Shown here: piece by piece, positions 26,950 to 41,050 of the stretch
Position numbering within the stretch: position 1 is the first letter of the stretch
Layout: each line of letters begins with the position of its first letter
NCBI GenBank assembly: GCA_008921705.1
Contig: VFFE01006978.1
Coordinates: forward strand, 1,082,255-1,146,254
Origin: Burhinus oedicnemus
Lineage: Eukaryota > Chordata > Aves > Charadriiformes > Burhinidae
Direction of reading: 5' to 3'
Length of the DNA stretch: 64,000 bases
Translations under genes and position numbers: made by a program
Notes under the pieces: model-generated
The model's input: only the letters and a program-made list of their open reading frames with translations
Told to the model about the DNA's origin: nothing
Database searches by the model: none

Positions 26950-29900
26950 TTTTTTCTTTTTCCTGTATACTGTGCCTTCTCCTTTGTCTCCAACACAATT
27001 GTTAAGCTACATGAAAAGCTATGAAATTGTACCTGATACATGTGGTGGGTCTGATGGCTTCAAGGAAGGTCTCCAGCTGAAGTGCCTGCTCTGGCTGGCT
27101 AAGTCTGCATTGCACGTGGCTTTTCTGCAGCTCCTCTCACTACGCCTCCTGATGATATGTCAAACTAGGGCCTCTACCTACCAACACAAGCCCCTCATGG
27201 GCACGCGGGAGGTTTTACTGATGAAAGTCTGGGGAAATGATCCCATGCCTTGTGAGGACTGTCGTGGTTTTGCTTGGCCTTCACACCATAGCTAAAGGGT
27301 CTCACCCTGGTCCCTTGTGTGTGCAAATATCTGCCTTTCACCCACTGCAGATGTAACTGCGTAAGGCCAACTGGGTGGCAGAGCCATCGTGTGCCTGTTG
27401 GCATCCTCTGGTGGCCAAAGGTGAAGAGTAGCAAAAACTGAAGGTGCTGCTGCTGAAAAGAGAAGACGGCGAATTTTAGCTAAAGGGGAACAGAAAACCT
27501 TTCACTGGCTCTGAGGACCGGTCCTCTGCATTGCTCGGACGATCAGAGCAAGACAACGCCGCATGTGATTTCCAGCTATGTCGGCAGTACTGTTGGACCG
27601 GGAAGCCGGGATGCCCAACCTCCATACCCAGTGACCAGTGGAGTGGCTGTGACACGTCTCTTCACCTTTCTGAGCCAGAATTTCATTTGGGGTGAATTGG
27701 GATAGCTCCTTGGCCTCCAGTGAAGCTATGCTGATTTGCGCCACCTGAGAACCTGCCTCTTGGTTTTCCAGCCCAGACTGTCGAGGCTATCCCCTTACCC
27801 TGGGGTTGTCATGAGGACCACGGGATGAACGCTGCAGCACAGCCCTCAGAGGGGAACATCTTCTTGCAAAAAGGGGTCAGGCCAAGCATCACCTGGGGTT
27901 TGGGCATCTCCAGCTGGCCAGGATTGGGGACCCGCTCACCTTTCCCAGTGGGGCCATCACGGCAGCTTTGGTGCTGTGCCACATCACATCCTTGCTCCCT
28001 AGGGGCTGATGCGGCCGGATACCCCAGCCCTGCTAGTCTTGGGGCCATGTAGGCTTGGATCTCATGATTTACAAAAATAAATCCCTATCTATTTGCAAAG
28101 TGCGTCATGCAGAGAAACATTGTGTTTAACAAGCAAAAGGTGTGCAGAAGAGCGTGAATATCTTTCCTTTTGAAGCATTTGTTGGCTAAAACGTCCTTTT
28201 CTGTGGTACTTCAGTGTTGACACTTAAATGGCTAAAAAAGATATTGCTAACTGGTGTTGAAGAGTGTTCAGCCTTAGCTGGTGTTGGCATCCTTTTTTTT
28301 CCCTTTTTTCTTGCCAGGGGTTGAAGTTTGGTGTGCTACTTCTGAAAAGCCTAGTGCAAAACTCACTGCCAGGTATGCCAGAACTGTGTTGCTTGGAGTT
28401 ATCATAAAACAGAAGGCTTAGACCAGTGTGTCCCAGTTTTGGGCTGTTGATCCAGCTGAAAAAGTCAGCTGGCTGCTGATGCTTTTGCCAGCAGCTTGTG
28501 GAATGCCACATTGCTTTGAGACCCTGTGGTACAATATAAGAGGGCTCCCAGGAGTCTCTGCTCCCTTCTCAGCACCAACCTAACCCAGGGTCTGGCTTAG
28601 GGTGGTTCCTGTAGATAAGTTGTCTTGCAGGGCGCATAAAAAGATGCCCTATGTGGAAAGACTCCTCTTAGATCTGAGGCTGAAAATGCTCTTTTAGGTG
28701 ATACTAGGAAAAAAAAAAAAAGAAGAAAAAAAGAAAAAAACAATACTTCATGGGGAAGGTGTTTCCCATTATTTCTTATCAGCAAAAACATCAAGAATGA
28801 AATACTTTGCCTCCTTGAACCAGAAGCAGGGCTAAATCAGGTTTTTATCCCTCTGCAAGAGGCAGGGGGGTGCAGTACCATGTTGCTTTACTGTATAGAT
28901 GCTGAGGAGCTCAAAGCCGGGTTCTGTGTTATGATTTTACATAGAAAAAGCCTGTAAGAATGGTATCTCCCTACTCACCAAAACTGCTCTCCGATTGTAC
29001 CGATTTCTGGAGTGGCTATTGCCTGGCAAAATAAAGATTTCTCTTTTTTAATTTTTTTTTTTTAAATTTTGCCTTTTAGTCCTGCTGAGCTGGCATGGCT
29101 GCGGGTGTGTGCATGGACTTTGCTCCGCCTCATGCATCATCAATAGCACTGATATTGATGGACGGCCTGGCCAGATGCTTTCCTCACTTATCCCTGTTTC
29201 TTTTCAGTGACAGCCCCTGGGACAGGCTGAGAAAGAACAAAGAAAGAGTTTGACCATGGATCTCGGTTACTAGTAAGGCTGAATGAGCCAGACTGACCCC
29301 AGCGTGGCTGTCTGGTACCAGAATGAAGCTTCAGAGTTGAAATTTGGGGGGAAAAAAAAGCGCATGTAGCACTTGTCTCCTTAGCACCTTTTCTCTGGAA
29401 ACAGCGGACATTAAATAGCCAATGACTCGAGGTATCTGCTTCAGGCTTCCCAACCAAGCAACACTAGAAGGGTTATATTTGCTTGGGTGGCCCATCAAGA
29501 GCAGACTGCTCCTGGTCACGTGTGTCACCCTGGGCTCCAGTCTTCCCGAGGCCTCAGGTTTTGCTTTAGTAGTGCTCCTGTCACCCTCACCCATAATCAT
29601 ACTTTTTCTGTTCACAGTGCTTGAAACAGGTTGAGATCCTTCCTGTGGTCCAGAGTGGTATTTTTCAGCATGGCATTGAGGGCATATACTGATGTGGTAC
29701 GAGTGCTGTGGAGGTACATAAGGGTGTAACAGCTGCTGGGCTTGGGTTGGTGATCTGGGTAAAGTGGAGAAAACCAGCCTTGGACAGGTTGCCCAAAGGG
29801 AGTAAGAGGCGCCTGGCTGTTTCCAGACTTGCAGGTGGGCTTCATTACATGTGGATGATCAGAGGGCAAGGACCTGGGTGTGAAGTGAGGAGTGAAAGTA

Positions 29901-30423
29901 GGTGATTTGTTTTGGTTTTCTTGCTGCAAAGCTAGACAGAGCCATGCGCCAGCCCCATAACATTTGCCATATAGAACTTGGGTAATTTACTGTCTATTCC
30001 TGCATAAAACCAATATCACTTCTGCTTCTTTCCAAGTGAAGAAGGGATTTAGGAGTTACACCCTGTCCCTGTTACCATGAGCCTTAGCTGAGCGCAGGCT
30101 GCAGAAACCCAAAATGGACTTCAACCGTTCCTTTGTGCTTACAGCTCCAGATCTTCCTTATCCAGCTGTCCTGAACTTCATTCCTCACAGATCCTCCAGT
30201 TCCTAAATCTGTATACACTGGACATTCCAGGGTTGTGTCGAACACACTAAATTCAGCATTAAAATATAGGGCAAGGGTTATTGCAGTGGGCCGGGGAGAA
30301 GGAAACTGAGGGCTTGAGGAGCAGTTTCAAGTGGCCTCTGCTCCACATGTTGCAAAAGGCTTGAGGTCTTTGATACGTGTTTGCAATGTGTTTTGGAATC
30401 ACTCAAAGATACCTCATGAAAGC
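26950..30423. other. Start of downstream gene desert, no gene seen
   Basis: No exon, RNA gene or clear transposon was recognised. An A/G-rich tract lies at 28708-28741 and a T-rich one near 29043-29063. Confidence 0.6.
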
Positions 30424-31090
30424 TGGTATAAAATATACGAGAGGGGAGAAGGATTTAGGCGCCCAGGTGGACAAGCAGGCAAACAAGAGTTGTCAGAGCA
30501 ATGTAGTAACCAAAAGTGCTAATGTACTTCTTGAACAAATAATCAGGAAAATACCGAGTAGGAGTGAAGAGGTAATTTTACTTTAGGATGCTGCATCCAG
30601 ACCTGGCATCCACATTTGAAAAGGATGTTGAAAAATTGGCGAGGGTAGGGAAAAGAACCGCAGAAATAATTTATGGACTGGGGAAAACATCTGGCCTTGA
30701 CAAATTTAAAGACCACAGGCCGTTTAGAGTATCCAAAGGAAGAGTAAAAGGTGACTGGTACAGTAAGTCCCTTCATGGGGAGAAAACGATAGATGTTAAC
30801 GGGCCTTTAATCTTTCAGAGAAAGACATAACGAGATCTAGTGGCCAGAAGGTGAAGCTGGTTTAATTCAAATGAGAAATTAGCCTCAGCCAAAACAATGA
30901 ACATAACTAGCGATGGGAACGACGGCAAGGGAAGAAGACAAGTGCTCAATCTCTTGATGCCTTTGCAACAAAGCTGGCTGGAAGACCAGCTTTAGCTGAC
31001 CAAAAGTGACTGGGCTCAGGACTGAGCGGGTTACATCTGCTGCATCATGATTTATAGGCCAGATTAGTTTCCATTTGGCCTGAAACTGTA
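30424..31090 (+). mobile_element. Ancient CR1-type LINE 3' fragment
   Basis: The sequence reads as a diverged sense copy of the reverse-transcriptase C-terminal part and 3' UTR of a CR1 LINE. Recognisable pieces are EKDLG, a VDKQ/SCQSNVVTK stretch and the EVILL segment (30424-30586), then FEKDVEKLARV, GDW and LHGEKT (30600-30830). A degraded tail near 31040-31090 resembles the family's GGTCAGA...TGGCCT ending. Small deletions and stops break the frame between blocks, so it is inactive. It resembles older reptile-type CR1 more than young bird CR1; the subfamily is not assigned. Confidence 0.75.
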
Positions 31091-34000
31091 TTACTTTTTG
31101 GGATGAGACCCAATGCTGAGGTCTTGAATTTTTGTCATTATTAAAAACCCCATGGCACTCTTCCTGAGAGCCGTGGTAAACGCTGTGGTGTCCTGACCCC
31201 GTTTCAGCATAAGTAATTATTTTTGCGTACCTAAAATGTTCTACTTCCTCTCCAAAACTGTCCTGCATCTTTATTGTTTCCTGTTAAATACATCCTGAGT
31301 TCCACAGAAGAAAAGGCCGTGTTTCAAAGTTGAACAAACAAAACTTGAAAATCTGTCACCTCTTACGGCATGGCACACAGGCAGGGCCTGCTAAGTAGCT
31401 TCTTGGAGAAGCAGGAAGGAAACCTTCTCTGAAGACCGCGGTCTGCAGGCCTTCGGTCTGTGACCTTTTGATGCTGTGAAGACCACAGCCTGAAGAATGA
31501 AGAGAGGCATGTGGAGCATCTTGCAAATATGGTGATTTTAAAAAAGGGAGGGCAATGGTACGTTCCTCTAGTGCACCAGACCCCCAACTGTGATACAAAT
31601 CCTACTTTTTTTGCTCATGGGAATAAATCATATTTAAAAAAAATCATGCTGCTTTTTGTGCCTTGCTTACAGAGGACCCAGTCTTGTGGCACAAGAGGCA
31701 GAGGAAGAGGATGTGCCTTATCTATTTGGCTGCTCAGTTCTCTGATCCCTTTGTGGTACAGAGGACCCCAAACCAGCCAGGCAGATCCCGGTGAGCGTTC
31801 ACACTCTGAAGGAGTTTTGCATAAGCTTGGCAGACATGCCTCCCCTGCCTCCTGCACCAGGGCAGGAGTGGTCTTGCTGACAGAAGAGGGTGTGCATATT
31901 TGGCCAGGGGTCTGGGGAGGAGAGAGGGAAGGGGGCCTTGTGGAGGGGAGATCTGCTGTGCCTCAACTTCAGTGATGGGGACACAGCAGCATCATGAGGA
32001 GCTGCTTGTGGGCAGCCTCTGCTTGCTGTCACTCAAGGTGCCTGAGGATTAAGAAGTTGAAAAGGGCCTTCACCGAACCTGCAAGGACCTCTAGCAGGCT
32101 GGAGGGCCCCCATCTTCTATGTGTGTGGGAACATGCCTTTGTTTTCTTAAAATTAGATCTTTTACTCTTCTGTCCTTCTTCTACCATAACCCACACTCAT
32201 CTCTAGTTGTTCTGTTTTGCCTGAATTGAAGTTTATTAAAAAAAGAAGTGCTGGGATGATGGGCCATCTCTGGATCTGTGACAGAGGTGAGGAGCATCAC
32301 CTGTGAGGTTTGGGCAGACCCACCTGCCCCAGCACTGCGCACATCAGGGCAGGGGCACCTCTTGGGCTTTCAAGGCTTGGACAAGAAATGAGCCATACCC
32401 TCTGCTCTTCACAGAATAAATTAAGTATGTCACAAGGTTCACTTAATTTTATTTTATTTTAAGGTATTAGGAACATTTCATCCTGGAACAGGTTCCCAAA
32501 GACAGCAATACTCCCTTCCTTATAACAAGACGATGTCCTGTAGTTTCCAGTAACTTTGACTTCCCTTTTTTTTTTTCAGATCAAGGTCAGAACCTGGAGA
32601 CTGGAAAATATCATTACTATTTTATCTAATGGAAAAAAAAAAAGTTGCTTAAAAGTTTGATGAACAAAATGTGTATTCTTCATTTCAAGCACCAAGTGAT
32701 TCCTTCAAGGTTTTTAAAAGCACTGTGGCTATGTTCAGAATAGACATGGAGAAATTATACTCTGTACAATTTAGTGACTCTCCGAAAATTAGAAAAGGCA
32801 ACTTCTCCCCAAAGTATTGTTAGGATTAACTGTGCACTAGGCAGAAGGAGGCCAGTGGTATGTTTAAAGTTAGAGGTCCCACTTTATTACCCAGTCTTAT
32901 GCTTTGCTCAGAGTAGTGATAAAATTCCTGGGACTAAATGAAAGCTTTGTATAAGCAGGAAAATCAGGAAAAACAGCTTGTCTTTCTAAGTCTCCATGAT
33001 CAGTTTTCAGCAAAAGTGCGAAACTTCAAGCACAGAGCCCAGCAGATTTGGGCTTTGTAAACAAGTCACTGATATTTTACCATTTCTCTGTGACTGAGTT
33101 CATCAGGGAAGACATGGATAGGCACTGACAGCCATGTGCTGTACCCCTTCTCCAGTGTAAACCAGTCCTGATCCCGCTGCCTTTAATGGTGCATGCAGTT
33201 TTCCCTTGTGCAAGTAGCTAGGGGTGTGAGCTGGACCACTTGTTTCAGGATTGTGTGACAGGGTCAAACCCGTCACACTGCAAAACTGTTTCTTATCTAA
33301 AGCAAAGGATTTGCACTTCTGAAACGAGCCACATATCAAAAACTCAGGGAAAAGCTGAAAGAAGCTCATATTTCACACCTCTTATGTACCAAGGCACTAT
33401 GATATTGATGTACACTCTGCTTTCCCTGTTCCAGGCAACCTAAAAGGTGGTCAGGATGCTTCACTCATGATTCAATGTACTCCATGGATGGAGAAACCGA
33501 TGGGAGCAAAATGCTAACTCTGAGGATTCAGCCATACATGGTTCTGAGAAACCTTAACCTGGCCTCTATCCCTGCAGATTTACCCTGAGATCTTCCATAT
33601 CTCTCCCAGCCCCACGCCTGCTCTTGCTCCCCTTGCAGTCAGGAGGGAAACTCCTCACAGCTCGGTGGCAGAGGTGAACTCTGATTTACAAGAGCCTTTT
33701 AAAGAGATGAGCCCAGCCCTAAATTATGGCCCGCTAAAGCAGGCAAGCACACAGGAAGCAGCAAGCTGTCTGGTTCGATGTAAAAGCTGTGTTAGCTACA
33801 AAGACATGGAGTATGTGTTTGACACCTTTGTAATTAATGAGACTACCTAAGGCAGCCACCTAGATCAAGCCCCAGCCATTGGGAGGAGCCTTGTAAAAGG
33901 CAGAGGAATTCAGGACAGGCTTCGGCTAGCTTTCCCAGACAGTTTAAGCAGGGCAGTCTGTGGTTCAGGGCCTTGCCAGGTGCCAGAGCTATCAGGCAAT

Positions 34001-36237
34001 CTTGGCCATTAAAAGCCCAGGCTACCACCTGTACCTGGGGGAGGACATGTCAACCCCTTGCTGTTGAGGCATCAGGTGTCAGTTCCCATCTTCACCACCT
34101 AAGTGGTGGTGCAGGAGAGCAGTGCCCACCTGGGATGCTGCTGTGAGAGCTTGCACTTCGGGCCCAGCAACTCTGTCCTGAGCAAAAGTGGCCACTTTTC
34201 AACCATACTCCCTGTGGTTAAAAAAAATGAGTGTGTGCTACCTGCTTAGCATGGGTGGGAGGGGAGCAAGGTAGTAACTGTCAGACGGAGCTCTTCTAAT
34301 AAAAAGCATTGCAACAGAAGGCAGTGGGAATATAGGGAGAAGATTTAAGATTAAGGACAGCTGCAGCACAGGAGAAAATCAGGATGAACCAGAAGCTGTG
34401 GTGTGATCAGAAGATCAAGTCTTTTCAGCAAAGGTTTTTGAAGAGATTCCATTTGCTGTTCGTATTTCATGAATTGAAAGTGTCTGGTTTTAAAAAAATA
34501 AATTTAATTTTCATCACAACCAGGCTCCTTTGATAGGAATACAAACATTTTGCAGAACCTCTTTGGTTAAGAAAATGCTCTACAATTTTTTGTTCTATCT
34601 TGCATTGTACGTTTTCCGATGGCAAACTTCTTAGTGGAGCTAAGGGAAATTTATAATTTGCCCAACTTGTTTCTGCAGTAATTTTGCAGTAATTTTGGCA
34701 TGGTCTGCTTGTGCCCTGCTTGCATCAGAGAATACTTGTAGGCGCCCACAGACACTGTGGCTGCATGCTGTCCTGAAGACAGCTGCCCCCAAGAGAGAGT
34801 CCTCCAGAAGGGCAGAATCTGGCCCTTAAAGTCTATGTGAGTTTAGAGATGTATAGAGAAAGAAGAGCCCAGGTTAAATGGATCTTTTAGGTAAAATCAC
34901 TCTGAGCAGAGAGGGGACTTTGCTATGGAAGCAGACAAGATAAAAGCATTGGTGAGAGACAGCAGTGACTATCTGAGCTCTTTTAATCACCTGACCTCAT
35001 TAGCCACACTGTCTTCAGCCTCATCAGCAGGTGAATGGGGAAAAGAGGAAGCTGCCAATGCTGTGTTTCTGGGATGTTACCTTCAGCTGCAGGATGGCAC
35101 CCGATACGCGAATGCCAGGGCTGAGTCTCAGCCAGCAGGCTTGAACAGAGAGGGTGCAGAGAGGGCTTCCCCAGCCCTACGGAGAAGGGGGGTTTATTTT
35201 CCAACCACAGATATGATTAGATTCACTACTCTGTTCTGTGTGTACTATTGTGCTTCTAGGAATTAAATATGTAGCCAGGGGACAAGACGGCATCCTTCTA
35301 TTAATAAATACAGAAGAGATTCGTTGTTCCAAAAGTTGAGCAGTGGACCTGAGGCATGCAGTATTCTTTTAATAAGCATTATTATTTAAAGTGAGTAATA
35401 GTGAAAAGGCTCCTTGAGTTCTCTGATAGCATATTCATTAGCTAATCAACAGCTATTATTTTCTTTGAAGTATGCCGTACTCTGCGGTACTAAAGTGCAC
35501 ATGCTGATTTACTGGTAAGGGTAATTAAAGGGCATGTCATAAACACCACTGACGTCATGGAATATTGTTCTTTAACCGTCTTTCCAGTTAACTCTTCCAC
35601 GTGGAAAAACAGATATTTTGCAGCTGACCCTCACCTGGTGTCGACTGTTCTCCATCCATCTCCCAGCAGTTTTGTGAACCCATGGCACTGGAAGATGTAC
35701 TCTTTCATTTATGGCTTCCCACAACCATGAAGTATATGAGTTTGAAAGTCTTTCAAGGCTTTGCAAAAGCCTCCCTGCTGCACAGAAGCTTTTTCACAGA
35801 ACGGTCTCATTCATGAATTTCAAAGGGCAGCCTACACCTACGTAATGTACATTACCCAGAGGTAAAGCCCTGCTGGGGCTGGTGAACTCTTCAGAAAATA
35901 ACAGCTTTCCGCCATGCTTCCTTCACACTTGCACCTTCCCCGAACGTGGAAATACAGCCCCTGGCTTGGCAACATAGATGGTATATACCTTTCAGGTTTT
36001 AACTGGAGATCGACTGTATGTATAAAAGGAAGGCCAGGTAGGTCAAAAGAACTGTAACTATGCATTCCAAGCATGCTATCTCTATGTAGCTCTACATATG
36101 GGCTGCAAAATTTGGAGGATCTTCAGCACTGAAGTCTGAAATTGGGGGGTGCTTTGCATCCAGCAGAGCTGCAGGCTTGTAAATGCCGTAGTGGCATATG
36201 GGTGCATGAGCAAGCAAGGGAGCAGCAGCCTGGGTGG
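31091..36237. other. Gene desert, no gene seen
   Basis: Open frames are short and lack splice or homology support. A perfect palindromic CRE lies at 35550-35557 within an AT-rich block (35340-35580). Confidence 0.6.
35550..35557. promoter_or_regulatory. Palindromic cAMP response element
   Basis: TGACGTCA is the full consensus for CREB/ATF binding. It contains a CpG in an otherwise CpG-poor region and sits beside homeodomain-like TAATTAAA at 35521-35528. Function is inferred only. Confidence 0.4.
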
Positions 36238-36310
36238 TTCCTTCTTCTTACTTGCTTTCCCTCCCTCCTTCTTCCTCTCCTTCCCTTGTTTTCTCCTTCT
36301 CTCCCTCTGG
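36238..36310 (+). repeat. Pyrimidine-rich low-complexity tract
   Basis: The interval is largely C and T, with repeated ctcc, ttct and ccct units. The long open frames covering it are compositional. Confidence 0.8.
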
Positions 36311-36899
36311 ATCACCCTGTGCATTTTGTTTTGTTTCTTCCCAGCTACAGGGCTGTCTCCCGTATATTTCTGGACAATTGAGGAATTGGAAAAATCTTTA
36401 AATCCACAGCACTGAATAAAACCAACCCCATTTATTAGGTTCCTCAACATAAGGAAGTGGTAGCCTCTCTACTGAAGTTCAGGTAGTGGTATCTTTCCAG
36501 ATAACAGCAATAAGTTGGTCATAAAAATAGAATGAATAATCATCTTTCACTCACACAAGTGAAAGAATCAAAAAGATACATACCAATAGGAAATAATATG
36601 CAAAACACTTAATTTCAGAATATGGCAAAATATTTTTAACTATATATTTTAAAGGTATATATTCCTGTTTATCTCAAATGTGTCTGTTTCCGATGCAGAT
36701 GACCGGCTTCATTTGTAATTTAAAGCAGTGGCAAAAATTCTGTTCTAATTATGAATTAGACCCACTTAAATCAGTATTTACTCTCTGTTCAAATGAAAAT
36801 TATCAAACACAATGGGATAAACCCAGTTGTACAGCCAAGGTACTCACATGCTTTCCTATTACTATCCAAGTTGGAAAATGCTCTGTCCTCCCTCCACCA

Positions 36900-36975
36900 C
36901 TGAGATATACGGTGAGACTTATTATCCCCATTTTATGGATCAATAGGATTGAGAAAGCCTCTATAGTCTTCCTGA
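36900..36975 (-). mobile_element. Possible MIR-like SINE fragment
   Basis: On the minus strand the block reads a TTTCTCAATCC-type segment followed by CCATAAAATGGGGATAATAA, resembling the MIR consensus segment TCATCTGTAAAATGGGGATAATAA. Only this core is clear and the flanks are not aligned. Confidence 0.4.
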
Positions 36976-39900
36976 AATCTCACAGGACTCATCCATAGAG
37001 AAGACATCTACTGAATATCTTGCAGGTCCCAGGCAATGTCCCAGCTGGTGGACTCTAGCAGAATCTCACCAGCGCCAGGACACAGGCGATGGCGTGTGTG
37101 ACAGCTCATATTGGTGACTTCTTGGCATAGTTGTGGCTGGGACCACCTAGCACTTTCCCAGCTGCTGCCCATAGTTAGGGAATAGCAGCTGGGCCATGGA
37201 CTGCTCCCGGTTTGGATTGCTGCCCCCTGCTTTGGAGGGTAAGAGACCTTAGCTGGAGAGACATAGGCTGTGCTTTCCAGTACTCCTCCTTTGACTGTTC
37301 CCTGGCCCATTTTATTTCCCAGCATAGCTACTGCCACTTGGTATGTATTCATGGTGTGTGTCATTCTGCTTGCATGGAAGTGACATATTTCAAGACTGGT
37401 TGGTGGAGAAAGAAGAGGAAATGTGGATGCATCTTATGTGACCCTGAGCCAAGTCCTGCCTTAAGACTGGGGATATTTTTTCATGAAGGCACGTGATTCT
37501 CTGCCTATGCAGTGTCAGCACAAAGCAGAGATAGGCCCCAACACGTGACTCTTTAGTGACTAGTTTGAATGGAAATGTGTGATTTCTGAACAGATTTATT
37601 GTGCAAGCAAAAATGTATTTGCTAAAGATTACAGCAGCGTGTTTGCTCTGAATGCTGAGCCTGGGGAATAAAGACTGCCCTGTGTGACTTTTCATAACAC
37701 GGTGAAATCAGGTTTGTGGTGTCAAATACCTGTTTTAACTTTGTTATCCCCGTCCCATGGTCTGCAGCGCAGGGACTAGGCAGAGCAGAGCAGGGGATGC
37801 AGACACCTCTCTATGGCTCAGACTCCAGCTCCTGCATCCTTTGTGGATGTGGACCATAGAACTACATACCACTCATATGGCCTCAAGGTCTGTGCCAGGT
37901 ATGGACAAACAACCTACGTGCCCATAGCTCCCTGACCTTGCCAAAATGCTTCTCTGCACCATGTATAGGGGGACACTGAGGAGCTCCTTGGCCCACTGGA
38001 GTCCCTGGAGTCCTTCTCCAGGCTGTCCTCAAGGTCCTTTCTGCCACCTCCCTCTCAGGATAGCAGGGACCCACGAGCCTCTGCTGATTAGAACCAGGAC
38101 TCAGCCTTGGACCTCTAATTAGTCATTACCACTTCAGATCGCCAATATTGTTACCTTTTATGTCAGAGGTATCATGTGCTATATAATTGCATAGCTGGAA
38201 GGTTTTTGGAGGAGTAACTCAGGACTAGGATTCTGCTACTGTGACCATTATCCCTGAAATGCAGCAGCTGAGGAGCTGGGTCCCCTCCCCTTCAGAGCTA
38301 TTTTGCAAGCTGGGTTCATGAACATTTCCACTGAGGATAACTTGTAGGCCACATAGTCTGGTGGGCAACCAACCATCTTGGTCTGGGAGCACACGTGTTC
38401 TGGGAGTGCGAACCCCGTGGGTGGATGGATGTCTCAGGCTATTTGATGAAGGAAAGTGAATGCAGAGTGCCGTTTGGGGAATTTTCATGAGTCAAAATCC
38501 ACCCTGTTTCTTTAGTCTGTTTTTCATTTTTAAAGTACTCAAGTGACTGATCTGCAATGCGTAGACCTCAGCTTGGTTTGGAACTGCGGTTCAGGTGCAC
38601 TTGTAGACAAAAATTAAAAACCATGATCTTATAGGCATTCTCAGGGTCGGCTGATAAAAATAATTCTTTTGCTGGTGTGTTGAATCCAGTTACCGGTCCC
38701 ATCGCTCAATTTCCCTGGCAGAAACACTCCGAGACTTTCTTTTGCTGATACTCTGCCGCACTGTTTGGAAAGAGAAACTCAGCCAACTGCTAAGTTATCT
38801 TGGAGTTGTCCTTGTACAAGGGAAAATGGGGCTTGGTTTGGTCTGGCAGTCTGCTAACATTTGCTGCCATGGCATTTTTTGCCAGTCTTCATGACGCCAG
38901 CGAATGGAGGAATGCTGCAGCACATGTATTTAAGGGGGTTTGTTTAGTGTAAGGGTATCTGTAGGAGGAGTAGTTTCCTGAAAGGAACAACCAGAGCGGC
39001 TGACCTTGCACTGATTCTGCTGACAATTCCTGCTTGAAATAAGGTTGCCCTGGTCTGATGCAACATCACTCACCTCCAGCAAGGGAGTTTCAAGCTGTTC
39101 GGAGACACGCAAGAGCTATATAAGGAGTAACACGTCCGCAGGGATCCCTTGGTACCGAACATGGGATTTGAGCGCAAGCAGGCTCTGAAGGAACTCAGAT
39201 CCAGACTTAAGGTTGCAGTGGGTTTATAAAAGAAGTCTCTCAGCTCTGCACATCTTCAGACATCAGATTTCAAATCTAGTTCCAGATCTCAGGTCAAGTT
39301 AAAGGCAAACAAAGGGGAAATATCCTGAAATAGGAATCAGAATTATCTCCAAAGTACTTGTTCTGCAAGGCTAGCAGGAACAGCATCTCCATAGCTGTTA
39401 CTTAAAAGCATGAAAATTAAAAAGCATTGCCGAAAACTGATTTAAGGGGCTGGGCAGATTCAGGTGCAAGGCAGGAGATTGAATGATTTGCCTCTTTGCC
39501 CTCCTCATGCTTTATGCCTTGGAAACCTACCTACGTCTCTGCCTGTTAATGAACATCTGCTTTTGATTGTCACAAACCCATATATTTCAGTAAAATAAAC
39601 ATACCTGATCTCCACTTGGGAAACAGCCTATTGTTTCTGCTGTGCCAGGTTCAAGCATTGCTTTTAAATCAGAGATGGATATTTTTTTTCTCGCTTGCCT
39701 ACTGGTTACCTTCAAGTGCTAAATGACCCCAGCAGGAATTATGCTTCTGTGTTTGGACTAGCTGCAGGACATGGGCTGAAATGCTGCCTTTTCTTTCATG
39801 TCGGATGTGTCCTGTATTGAAGGACTATCTCCTGGGTATATTGGCTGTTGGTGCTAGAGAATAAATACATCTTTCCTATACCTACCTAATTCTGTGTTGG

Positions 39901-40574
39901 ACACTGGACTAAATGGAGATGACAACACTAGAGCTAAAAAGCATGGCCTTACCGAGTCCTGCTCATCTCACCTAGTAACACTAAGCTACTGTTTTTACTG
40001 TAGCCATGTAAGTTGTTACCATTGTGGCTGTCTATCTGTCTGTGAGACTTTGTGCCTGACAAAAGCTCCAGAAACCTGCACAATAACCAAATAAGAAAAA
40101 AAAAATATGTGCACAGTCACCATGAAAGCTGTCCAGAGCAGGAGCTCCTGGTTTCCCAGAGCAGATAGACCTTCACATGTCATGACATGGTGTTTGCTGC
40201 TTGATGACCTATTGATCTTGTCATACAGTAGGAAAATCACCGTTTCTACACATGGGAGAAATCAACATCTGTTGATTTCATGTTGACTATTGGACTATAT
40301 GATCATGACCATTTCTAGCATGATTATGGTCTTGCCTTATAACACTTCTGAGAAAGCAGCTGAGATTCCTCACCTTCACCTTTTCAGTCTCAGTTTCAGC
40401 TAGTTTTCATAACAAGTTGTTGTGAAATAATGGAGGTGGGAGTGACTTTCTGCTTAAGGGAGTAAAAGATTCAAGATTTAATCCCTTTTTTTTATTTTTT
40501 TTTTTTTATTATGCCCTACCTGGATGGCAAGAAAATATTCAGCAGTCTAATTGTCTCTAGGGAACATATTTGTG
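36976..40574. other. Gene desert, no gene seen
   Basis: No coding or RNA gene was recognised. A T-rich stretch lies at 40484-40509, just before the next CR1-like block. Confidence 0.55.
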
Positions 40575-41050
40575 CGAATGTACTGGTTCAGACCAAGGAT
40601 CCTTCTAGCCCATTACTCTGCCCGTTACTCTGCCTCTAAAACTGGCTACAAAATACTGGCTACATGCTCAGGGAGCGTGAGAACAGGGCAAGTATGTGCA
40701 ATATTTTCCTTTCATTCCCTCCCACTCTCTGACCATTTTCAGCTCAGAACCTTTTGGACTTTCCTAGCCACTGCAGTTTATTTATGTACTAGCTTGCAAT
40801 GGATCTCTTGTCCAAGGCTTGTCCTGTTCCCCCCTGAACCCATGTAAATCATGTGTATCCACAGGGTCCTTTGAGAAGGAACTACACAGATCTAGCACCT
40901 GCTGCAAGAAGAAACCCCTCCTTTGGCTTGTCATAAACCCAGATCCTATTAGCTTCGTATCATGGTCCCTAGGTCATCTTTTGAAGATACTGTGGACAGC
41001 GGATCCCTGTCAAGCTATTTCTGATAAACTACTGTCTCTAATATATCAAA
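40575..41050 (-). mobile_element. Diverged antisense CR1-like fragment
   Basis: Plus-strand phrases such as ggttcagaccaaggatcc, the gagaaggaactacacag block, gcaagaagaaacccctcc and cctattagcttcgtatcatg follow, in order, the antisense strand of an old CR1 known from reptile genomes. Divergence is high and both ends are uncertain. Confidence 0.45.
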
